Of a DNA stretch of 54,055 nt, positions 45,091-54,055 are shown in pieces. Where the stretch lies: contig JBBBWG010027357.1 in the NCBI GenBank assembly GCA_037176905.1, positions 9,617 to 63,671 of the forward strand, given 5' to 3'. The notes below the pieces were generated by a model, which was not told the DNA's origin, searched no databases, and saw only the letters and a program-made list of their open reading frames with translations. The translations under genes and the position numbers were made by a program. This DNA comes from Azolla pinnata (taxonomy: Eukaryota; Streptophyta; Polypodiopsida; Salviniales; Salviniaceae). The first letter of the stretch is position 1. Each line of letters opens with the position of its first letter.

Positions 45091-48090
45091 CTACAAGCCC
45101 AAGAGGAAGTAATACAGGATTGTAATGGGGAGGGCTATGAGCATGCCAAATATGACTCTGCAATGGATATAACATCAAACAGCATAATTAAGAAAAAAAA
45201 AGAATGTCTGATGGTCAGAGTACTGTTTACTTTGATCAACACTATGAGTTGCTTTGCAGTAACGGAAAGTCATAGCTTACCCAGTGCTTAGAATGTCTGG
45301 GTGGTTGTTGTACTCCTTGGCAAACACGAATGGTACAATGCCTTGAGGAAGTGCTGCCTGTGTAATTTAAAATGGGTACATGAAAGCAATTCTATGGCAT
45401 AATCTTGCATCCATTCAGCAATCCAATTTTGCAAGGTGAGGGAGATACTAGCTGTTGAGCATGTAGCACCATCAAATACTGAGTGGCAATGGTTCATAAT
45501 GCTGAATCAGGTGATGATTTCCATTTTGTACCTGTATCACAGCGACACGCAGCAATACGCCTCGAATGCCGATGGCGATGGATGCAGCTGCCATCACTGC
45601 AGGGCCGATGAGGAAGCGGATGACCATCCCCAAGAGAGCTATCGAATTCCCACATGCGATAATCTTGGGCTGTAATGCCATGAACAGACCTGGTTGCAGC
45701 AGGCATTGTGCATTATTAATAAGGGGGTTTTCTGCACGGTTTTGAGCGATTCAAGAGTCACATGGCTCGGTTTTATTTTGGTTTCCCTTACCCAAGCTAA
45801 ACATTGCCATCCCAAGCCCTGCATCTGAGAGTATGGAGATGGATTTCGCTACAATGGCTGGCATTGCGATGCCCCATCTGAAAATGATATACAGCGTGGG
45901 TAAAACAAAACAGCAAAGACATTGTGCCATTGAGAAGATGCACAGGAAAAGTACGCATCATCAGGCTCAGCTCGGTGTAACAAAGGAGTCGATCCATGTC
46001 AGACAGTCGGATAAATTACCTTGAGGAGATGAGAGACCAAGTAAGGCCAAGGAGGCTGGAGTAGGTGTTTGGATTCCGGAGGAGCTTTCTCCACACCATG
46101 ATAAGGATCAGCTTGGTCATCACTCGTGTTGGTGGCATAGCTACTGGCTGGCGCCGTAGCTTGGATGCAAGGTCGATGGTTGCAGGATTGTGGGGGAACT
46201 TTGCGGGTGTGCCACCATTCATCGACTCGATGTGCTGATCGCCGCTGTCATGGCCTCCATATTGAGACATGAACCTGTTGCCGAAGCTGAAGCTGTCTGC
46301 CGCATAGTCTTCGAAAGGGTCGCGCGATGCTGCACTCAACCGAGGAAAAAAAGATGGAGATGTATAAGAAGCTGGCAAAATCATAAAATTGCAGCGGGGA
46401 GAAGATCGAGCGAGCATTCATTGGTACAACATCTATACAAAGAAAGGCCTTCCCAGAATCAAGGACTTCCCTTTTCGAGTTTGCGAGCTGTGTGATTTGG
46501 AACTAATCTTACGGCGGGGGGGGGGGGGTGGCTGAAGATGGGAACATACTGATTATTAGCCGTCATGTGGTGCAGAAGCAGAGAATCAGGTAGATCCTTA
46601 CCTCCGAGTCCGTTGGTGAGATGCGAGTGCGCCAAGTGGGCATTGGCATTCGAGGCGTGCAGCGGTTCATCGATGGTGGACTCATTGCGGGCTGCGGCAG
46701 GTGCGGGAGGAAGGTGCGCAGCCGCGAGCGGGGGCTCGGAAACGGGCGAGGCGGAGCTGGAGCTCCAAACAAACATGTGCAAGTCTTTGGCAGCATCGGA
46801 GATGGCATCTCCCTTCTTCGACGGCGGCGGCGGCGGCGGTGGTGGTGTGCGATCGGCGGTGATGACAGGCATGGATGCTGATGGGAGCTGCTTGTTGTTG
46901 GTAGGGCTGAATCCGGGGCAGGTCGACGACGGCAGTCCATTCTCGGGTGGATTGCAGCTGGGCGGTGGCTGGAGGGGGGATTTGGGGAGAATGTAAGCGA
47001 GGGGGTTGTCGACAAAGTGGTGAGCAGCGGCGGGGGGGAGTTGAAGGAGCTGCCGATCGGTGGAACGACGGTAGGCTGGGCTGGGAGCAGCAGCTGCTGT
47101 TGGGAAGTAGGGAGGATCGTGATCACCGCCTCCTCCTCCTCCTCCTCCTCCTCCTCCGGGGATATGGCCGAAGTTCGAGGTGCGGGGAGTGGGTCCCGAA
47201 GAGAAGAGGAGCGGATGATCGGAGGGAGCGAAGTTGGATACTCGGGGCGCAAGCGCGGATCCGCCGCCGGAAGCTGCCGCAGCCGCTGTGGCAGCAGCAA
47301 GCATGGAGTAGAAGTCATGGTGGTTGAAGTTGGAGGCGCGGGGGGTGGGGTTTCTGGAGGAGGGGATCGAGTAGATGTCGGCGCCCGTCATGTTGGAAGG
47401 CCGCGGGGTGGAGCCCATGGCAATGGCGGCTCCGACGTAGGAGGGGCGCGCCGAAGAGGACGTCGACTTGCGGATGGTGACGTGAACCTTGCCGTCCCCG
47501 CGCACCTCGGCCTCCGTCTGCAGCGCTTGCCTCCCGTCCAGCGACGCCACATCGGCGTCGACCTTGAAGGACACGATCGCGGGCGCCGCATCGGGCAGCG
47601 CCTCCGCGATCAGGCTCCTCGCCCCCCGGTACTCGAACAGGACCAGCAGCAGCGTGTACCAGACGATGCACTGGCTCACCACGATCTGCACCATCAGGTC
47701 CCCCGAGAACCCCCCGTACATCGCCCTCAGCAGCGGGATCCCCATCACCAGCGTGTTGGGCAGCGTCGCGAGCGAGAAGGCCGTGATCGTCCAATCCAGG
47801 CTCCCCCTCCTGCTCCACCTCGCCCAGCCCGCCACCGCCGCCAGCACCGCGAGCTTGCCCGCCGCGTCCGCCGCCAGGAACCGCAGGTTCATTGCGTAGG
47901 GATCGTTGCTCGCTATGAAGTGGAAGCTCAGCAGCGGCACCGCGAACAGCGCCACGAAGCGGTTGATCCCCGAGCACTGCTCCCGCGTGAACACCTTCCA
48001 CCACTTCACCGATCCGTACGCCAGCACCATCGCCACGTACAGCGGAACCACCGCGCTCAGCACGTTGTAGAGGTCGTGGAGCGAGATCAT
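45091..48090 (-). CDS. PIN: PIN-type auxin efflux carrier, canonical long-loop form
   Basis: Exports indole-3-acetic acid across the plasma membrane and directs polar auxin transport. Exons (minus, 5' to 3'): 48090-46602, 46329-46020, 45877-45792, 45689-45532, 45357-45281, 45157-45091; phases close to 728 aa. Six exons is the usual canonical PIN structure. The N-terminus has five membrane spans ([51 protein letters not shown]). A hydrophilic loop of about 400 residues follows, with TPRPSN, TPRASN, APRVSN and TPRTSN at about 228, 249, 281 and 301 (AGC-kinase phosphosites in this family), an 11-Gly run at 312-322 and a poly-Pro run. The C-terminal half has [14 protein letters not shown] (the NPNxY endocytic/structural motif, about 582), [19 protein letters not shown], and ends [11 protein letters not shown]. 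Exon 1 is very GC-rich, so it has long spurious frames on other strands. Confidence 0.97.
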
Positions 48091-48511
48091 GCTCTCCAGA
48101 TTCGCTTCGGCCCCTCTGCCTACTTATCCTGTGCTTATTGCCCGGCGCTCTCGTTCTTGGGGCGCGAGAGCCTGTCTGGTCTGCACGGCTTCTTGTGTTG
48201 TGTATGTATGCCAACACTAGTTACATCTTCTTCCCCCCCCCAAATCTTGCCTCATTCATTCTTTTTCTAGCATATATACATATGTGTATATCTCATGGAA
48301 GGATTCATTCTTGACTCGGTAGTTTTTATACACATGTTCCTATGAAGTAACATAGTCCCCTCTGCTGTGAGCTCTATCCATGGAAAGCAAATCAAGGGTT
48401 GATGGATGCCGCCTTGCTGTGTGTGTCTCTACCTCATTGGAGTTAAAATAAAATCCACCTCTCTTCATACTGTAGCTGAATATTATACTATGTACAAATA
48501 GCTGAGAAAAT

Positions 48512-48531
48512 GAGAGAGAGAGAGAGAGAGG
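48512..48531. repeat. (GA)n microsatellite upstream of PIN
   Basis: Ten GA units about 420 bases upstream of the PIN ATG. On the PIN sense strand it reads (CT)n, a common promoter or 5' UTR element, but no function is shown. Confidence 0.85.
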
Positions 48532-48775
48532 GGTTCCATGGATATGATTCAATGTACAAGCTCATCTCCTCATTTGATTATAAACAAAATTTGTATGGTT
48601 TTCAGCTTGGTATGGACAGCAGCTAGCGAGCCCACGAAGATTCCGCTCCGACTTTCCGATCCAGATAAGACTGTAAAAGTATTATAGTAACAATACATTT
48701 CTCTAACTAACAGCTGCTAAATGGCAACCATATAAAGCCAATCTGCATATTGACAATGTACTATATCTTGTGCAG

Positions 48776-48802
48776 CAGCAGCGGCGGCGGCGGCGGCGGC
48801 GC
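48776..48802. repeat. (GCG)n/(CAG) trinucleotide run
   Basis: AGCAGCAGCGGCGGCGG followed by further GCG units. No exon was recognised around it, although such runs often lie in coding or 5' UTR sequence. Confidence 0.8.
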
Positions 48803-50294
48803 CGGCAGCTTCCTCTTGTTGAGCATCTGGGGCAGCTTAGATGCTGCCAAGGCGGAATAAGAACAGCAGGGAAGAGTTTAACAAGACTGCAGCAGCTCAT
48901 ATTTTAAAGATTAACCAACCCTTGAAGGAAGCTTTTTGATTCTCAAAGCTGGCTCTCAGCCATGGAAAGAGGTTGGTGGATGATGATAGAACTCTGGAAT
49001 GCCGAAAACAAATCAATCCCAAATTTTAAAAAAAAACACGGCTTTTGCACCATTGTAAAATGCAGAAAAGGAAGGAAAAACAAAAGTTAAAAACAGGAGC
49101 TTCCTACAAGAACAAGACACACCCAACCAGTAATTTAAAAGAGGTTTTGTTTACATGCCTCCTTCATCCAAGTGAATTTCTGTACTTTCCCCGGAAGGAA
49201 GCATTCATTAATCTTTTGATCAATTACAAAAGCGATTTTCACTATGCACAAAATTAATTGATTCAAAAATTCCAAGTAAAGAGCCTTGTAAAATTCCTCA
49301 TATTTATTCTCTGTTTTTCTTGTTTACTATTTTAAATTGTAAAGCTGTATGTTTCTCTTAGGTTTCTGTCGAAGCCCTGCCTGCTTCTATGTCTCGTTTG
49401 CGACCAGGATTGCTAGAAATGGACCGGGTTGGGTTAATTCACACTGCGATGCCGATTTCGAAGAACCCTTGATCTGTCAAAGCCACCAAAGTCTAAACTA
49501 TACATGTATAAACATCTCCAGCCGACATGCACGTGTACATACAGGAATCTGGAGCAGACGATGCACGATACCGGCCTTTCTCCTCTGCATTTGCTCCTCC
49601 TTTATTTCCTTGCAATCCCATCTTTGACATTGCCCTCACACTAATGTTACAAACGCCATCCTCCTCATGCCGCATCACACACACCAACTCTTATGGTTCC
49701 GATGCAATTGCCCTCAATGTTCTGCATCGCAAAGCACCAGCTTTATGTCGCGCCTTTCTTTCATTACTTTATTGCTACAATTCCTATGCATTGTTATTTA
49801 AGTCCTTAGCTTCTTGTAGTTTATTCCTGTGTAGGGTTGAAATCTACCGGCTCAAAACCACAGCTCGCTTTGTCGTGGATTCCCCATAGCCAGACTTTGG
49901 GTGGATGTATGTACGTATGTGCGACATTTTGCTTCTTCTGGCATAAGCTTTTCATGTCCAAGAGTAGATGAACTGTCAACAATAGAGAAGATCTTAGAAG
50001 TGTTGCATTACATCCTAAATATTTGATTTAAATGTACATATACATAGCCTCGATCCATTCTTGCTTGCTCCTTTTACTTGGTATTGTGTTGCCACTTGTC
50101 ATGTTTACCATGATTACTAGTCCCTCCCTTGTATCATTTTCTTTCCTTTGTCTTTTTCTCGTTGTCTCATCTATTCGTACAAGTACTCCAAATGTTGAGG
50201 TTTTTTGGAATATCATTGTTCATGCACATGCTCTTCCACCTTATGTCAATGGGCTACTGACTCCCTCGATATCTTCTTGCCTCATTTATTGCTA

Positions 50295-50946
50295 TTGATG
50301 CTAAGCTTTTCTCGCCCTTACTTTCAAAACTTAGACCTAATCAACACATAACCTAACCTACTTTGTTAACTTTGACCAATTTGAACTCTTAAAACTGATA
50401 TTATACGAGGAAGTAATGAGCTTTTTTGATGCTGGTGGTCTCTCTTGTTTGTCCTTGCCTGATTTCTGCCACAAATTTACTTTTTCATTCGTGTCTCTTC
50501 CCCTCAATTTCTAAAATTTAGATCTAATCTACCCATATCGTAGCCTACTCGATTAGCTTTGATTCACCTATTTGAACTCTGAAATCTAATATTATACCAG
50601 GAAGCTATGAGCTTTTTGATGCAAGTCGTCGTTCTTGTCTTTCCTTGCCTGATTTTTACCACACGTATACCTTTTCCTTCCCGTCTCTTGCCTTGAATTT
50701 CGAAAGTTAGATCTAATCCACCCATATCATAAACAACTTCGGTAGCTTTGCTTCACCTACTTGAGCTCTGAGATCCAATATCATATGAGGAAGCTATAAG
50801 CTTTTTGATGCAAGTAGTTGCTCTTGTCTGTTCCAACCTGATTTCTGCCACAACTTTACTTTTTCCTTCATGTCTTTTGCCCTAAGTTTCGAAATTTAGA
50901 TCGAATCCACCCATATCATAGCCTATTTGGTTAGCTTTGTTTCATA
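50295..50946 (+). repeat. Satellite block 1, ~189-bp monomers, forward
   Basis: Three to four diverged monomers marked by AAGCTATGAGCTTTTTGATG at 50418, 50609 and 50798 (spacings 191 and 189, measured from the GAG/AAG). Each also carries ACTTTTTCCTT, GAATTTCGAAA, TTAGATCTAATCCACCCATA and GAGCTCTGA. No coding potential recognised. Confidence 0.85.
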
Positions 50947-52019
50947 AAAGTTGGTGTATGTAATGGGGACGGACAAGGGTGACTACCTTCACCAAAAAGC
51001 TCATAGCTCTCTCGTGTCATATTGGATTTCAGAGCTCAAACTCTTGAATCAAAGCCCTCGTAGTAATCTATCATGTGGCACCAATTAGTTCGAAGTTTGA
51101 TACTCAGGGCAAGAGAAACAATTGAAAAAGTAGAGCTCTGTCAGAAATGAGAAAAGGATAGGCAAGGGCGACTGCCTTCACCAAAAAGCTGACAGCTCCC
51201 TCGTGTGATATAGTATTTTAAAGCTCAAACTCATGAATCGAAGCCCTCACAGTAACCTATCATGTGGAAGAAAAAATTTTGAAATTTGAATCTCAGGGCG
51301 ACATAAACGGCTGAGAAAGTAAAGCTCTGTTAGAACTGAGGAAGGGATAGACAAGGCAGACTACCTTAACCAAAAAGCTCATAGGTGCCTCGTATGATAT
51401 CGGATTTCAGAGCTCAAACTCTTGAATCAAAGCCCTCGCAGTAAGCTATCATATGGCACCAACAAAATTAAATTGTGAAACTCAGGGCAAGAGAGATGAC
51501 TGAAAAAGTAGAGCTCTCTCAGAAATGAGGAAGGGACAAACAAGGGCGACTGACTGCCTTCACTCATTGCACCCTCGTGTGATATCGGATTTCAGAGCTC
51601 AAACTCTTGAATCGAAGCCCTCGCATAAAAAAGTTTAAATTTTGAAACTTAGGGCGAGAGACACGGCTGAAAAAGTAAAGTTATGTCAGAAATGAGGAAG
51701 GGACAGACAAGGGCGACTGCCTTCCCCAAAAAGCACATAGCTCCCTTGTGTTATATTGGCTTTCACAGTTCAAACACTTGAATCAAAGCTATCGTAGTAA
51801 GCTATTACATGACACAAAAAAGGTTTGAATTTCGAAACTCAGGGTGAGAGACACAGCTGAAGAAGTAAAGTTGTGTCGGAAATGAGGAAGGGACAGATAA
51901 GGGCGACTACCTTCACTAAAAAGCTCATAGTTCCCTCGTGTGATATTGGATTTTAGAGTTCACAACTTAAATCAAAGCCATGGCAGTAAGCTATTGTATG
52001 ACACAAAAAAGCTTGAATT
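50947..52019 (-). repeat. Satellite block 2, ~189-bp monomers, inverted
   Basis: Same family as the flanking blocks but reverse-complemented: AAAAAGCTCATAGCTCCCTCG at 50994, 51183, 51372, 51728 and 51918 (spacing 189-190). One unit near 51563 has lost this motif by deletion. Recurrent parts are GATTTCAGAGCTCAAACTC, AATCAAAGCCCTCG, GAAACTCAGGGCGAGAGA and GAGGAAGGGACAGACAAGG. Confidence 0.88.
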
Positions 52020-53372
52020 TTCATGAACGGAGTCGCCTTGGTTAGTGCCTTCCTCATTTATGATAGAACCCTACTTTTTTAGCCTTTTCTTTTGCCCCGA
52101 GTTTCAGTATTCAAACTTTTCTGTGCCATATTTTAACCTATTGCGAGGGCTTTCATTCAAGTGTTTAGCTTTGAAATCCGATATCACACGAGGGAGGTAT
52201 GAGCTTTTTCGTGAACCGAGTCACCCTGGTTCGTCCCTTGCTCATTTCTAACAAAGCCCTACTTTTTTAGCCATTTCTCTCACCCTAAACCCTAAACCCT
52301 GAGTTTCAAAATTAATTTGTGCTATACGGTATCTTGAGGCGAGCGCTTCGATTCATGCCAAAAACCTCGGAAATCCGAGATAACATGAGGGAGCTATGAG
52401 CTTTTTGTGAAGGCAGTCAGTCGCCCCGGTCGATCCCTTCCTCGGTTCTGAGACAGGTTTACTTTTTCATCTGTTTTTCTCGCCCTGAGTTTCAAATTTG
52501 CAACCTTGTTGTGCCATTACATATCTTGCTCTCTTGCACTTCGATTCAAGCTAAAAAACTCGGAAATCCGCTATAGCACAAGGGAGCTATGAGCTTTTTT
52601 TGCTGAAGGCAGTCGCCCTATTCAGTCCCTTAGTTTTGACACATCTTCACTTTTTCAGCTGTTTTTCTCGCCCTGAGTTTCAAAATCCAAACTTTTCTGT
52701 GCCATTGCATAACTTGCTCTCTTGCGCTTTGATTCAAGCTAAAAACCTCGGAAATCCGATATCGCACGAGGGAGCTATGAGCTTTTTCTGGTGAAGGCGA
52801 CTGCCTTGGTTGGTCTCTGCCTTAGTTCTGACACATCTTCACTTTTTCAGCCGTTTCTCTCACCTTGAATTTCAAAATACAAACTTTTTTGTGCCATTGT
52901 ATAACTTGCTCTCTTTCACTTCGATTCAAGTGAAAAAATTGGAAATCCGATATCGCATGAGGTAGTTATGAGCTTTTTTTGGTGAAGGTAGTGGCCCTGG
53001 TCGGTCCCTTCCTCAGTTTTGACATATCTTCACCTTTTCAGCTGTTTGTCTTGCCTTGAGTCTCAAAATCCAAACTTTTCTATGCCCTTGTATAACTTGC
53101 TGTTTTGCGCTTCGATTCAAGCCAGAAAACTCGGAAATCCGATATTGCACGAGGGAGCTATTGAGCTTTTTCTGGTGGAGCTTGGTCCTGGTCGGTCCCT
53201 TCCTCACCCTGAGTTTTAAAATCCAAACTTTCTTATACCATTGCATAACTTGCTCTCTTGTGCTTCGATTCAAGAAAAAAAACTCGAAAATCCGATATTG
53301 CACGAGGGAGCTATGAGGTTTTTTTGGTGAAGGGCACAACCGCCCTAGTCCTGGTCGGTCCCTTCCTCAATT
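52020..53372 (+). repeat. Satellite block 3, ~189-bp monomers, forward
   Basis: Seven monomers marked by GAGCTATGAGCTTTTT at 52201, 52398, 52591, 52779, 52970, 53163 and 53315 (spacings 188-197, the last shortened to 152). Shared parts are GAAATCCGATATCGCACGAG, GTCGGTCCCTTCCTC, ACTTTTTCAGCTGTTTTTC and CGCCCTGAGTTTCAAAATCC. These monomers are more alike than those of block 1, suggesting more recent amplification. Confidence 0.88.
52283..52300 (-). repeat. Telomere repeats inside a satellite monomer
   Basis: Other monomers read TCTCGCCCTGAGTTTCAAA here; this one reads CACCCTAAACCCTAAACCCTG before AGTTTCAAA. Fourteen extra bases, exactly two CCCTAAA units, sit at the CCCT of the monomer. Confidence 0.85.
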
Positions 53373-54055
53373 CTGACACGTTGGGAGAAAGTCATTTGTA
53401 GATATTTACATTTAGTATGGATGTGTTGGTGTCTTAAGTTTGGATGCTAAATTCTAATTGACTTGTTAAACCTCTATCTATCTAGTCCACTTTCATCAGC
53501 CTAGGAAGAAAATGTTTCCAAATCCACCATGAAGCGAGATTCGGTGTTCCTTGGAGCTCTTCAGAAACCAACGGAATTCAAATTGATTAAACCCTACTTC
53601 TTTTGTTCGTAAGTTGGTGCAGTAATACTGTAGCAGTTTGTAGTAGTTAGCTCTTTTGTGGATTAGATCTCGTCGATGTTCAAGATTGCAAAACAATTCA
53701 TCCATCAATCTTTTTATAACATTATGTATCAAGTATCACTAACAATCCAACGATGCACATACGAAACGTCAACTTGCCTCACCGATGTACATGTTCGTCT
53801 TCACGTATGTATGTAGTGTATGTGATATCCGTGTGTTTGCTCTTATGTACATATGTGCACATTCATACACATATGTACATGTTTGCATGTCTGCATACCT
53901 GTATGGTTCATTTGTATGTATGAGAAACATGTCCGTCATACATACATGTATGCTTCGTTGTAATCAGCTTGCCGCACATATGACCAATGTATGCCTTCAC
54001 AGATGTGCAATGTATGTCTTCATGTATGTACGTGTGTATGTATATATGTCCATGT
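53373..54055. other. Window end: unique DNA then ATGTATGT-rich block
   Basis: 53373-53784 has no recognised gene. From 53785 the sequence is rich in ATGTATGT, ACATATGTGCACAT and CATACATG, alternating purine-pyrimidine DNA like the blocks at 11960 and 28730, and it runs off the window end. Confidence 0.55.

Larger units (their letters stand above)
48091..50294. other. PIN promoter side and intergenic DNA
   Basis: The first few hundred bases are the probable PIN 5' UTR and promoter (poly-C run near 48233, TATATACATATGTGTATATC near 48271-48292). (GA)n lies at 48512-48531 and a GCG trinucleotide run at 48776-48802. No further gene recognised. Confidence 0.5.

Noticed and set aside
47017-48270. 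417-codon forward frame and a 300-codon second reverse frame over PIN exon 1
   Set aside because: GC-rich coding shadow; the PIN frame alone shows family motifs and phase-matched introns.
50295-53372. Possible CRISPR-like regular repeats
   Set aside because: Monomers are adjacent about 189-bp satellite units with no unique spacers, in a eukaryotic genome.
1-54055. tRNA and rRNA genes
   Set aside because: No T-loop GTTCGANTC with matching arms and no rRNA-like conserved blocks were seen on either strand by eye; a covariance-model scan was not possible.

Overview
This is nuclear DNA from a land plant. The evidence is spliceosomal GT/AG introns, Arabidopsis-type telomere repeats (TTTAGGG) at several internal sites, and plant-specific genes: a canonical PIN auxin carrier, a PLS-class PPR-DYW protein, a fasciclin-like arabinogalactan protein (FLA), a cytosolic starch phosphorylase and a tandem DJ-1 protein. 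Coding exons are fairly compact, introns run from about 70 to 2000 bases, and intergenic DNA is AT-rich and full of microsatellites. A non-seed plant (bryophyte, lycophyte or fern) is possible, but I cannot settle this by eye.

Layout: (1) 91-1773 +, FLA, 3 exons. (2) 3972-9347 +, cytosolic alpha-glucan phosphorylase, 15 exons, 837 aa. (3) 9348-14974, gene-poor DNA with minisatellites and a 450-base block of tetranucleotide repeats. (4) 14975-18117 -, two-domain DJ-1/PfpI protein, 8 exons. (5) 18118-19653, divergent promoter region carrying two oppositely oriented arrays of degenerate telomere repeats. (6) 19654-23729 +, UNE2-like major facilitator transporter, 4 exons, the first one tiny. (7) 25138-27834 +, intronless PPR gene in which a single in-frame TGA separates the PPR array from an otherwise intact DYW domain. 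(8) 30449-39935 +, 16-exon PHD/extended-PHD/SET histone methyltransferase of about 1770 aa with an N-terminal Cys/His module resembling Tify-binding domains. (9) 39936-45090, gene-free DNA with a 178-bp tandem duplication cut by a 100-N assembly gap. (10) 45091-48090 -, canonical PIN, 6 exons, 728 aa. (11) 50295-53372, a satellite of roughly 189-bp monomers whose orientation flips twice.

The genes do not form a pathway; they are ordinary neighbours in a eukaryotic genome. For every multi-exon gene I followed codon phase across each junction by hand and the frames close. Exon coordinates are therefore good hypotheses, but UTRs and transcription starts were not determined. The most unusual points are the nonsense-split PPR-DYW gene with a DYV ending, the possible non-AUG presequence upstream of it, the orientation-switching satellite with telomere repeats inside one monomer, and the mirrored telomere-repeat arrays between the divergent DJ-1 and MFS genes. 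I did not find a clearly new multi-gene system.
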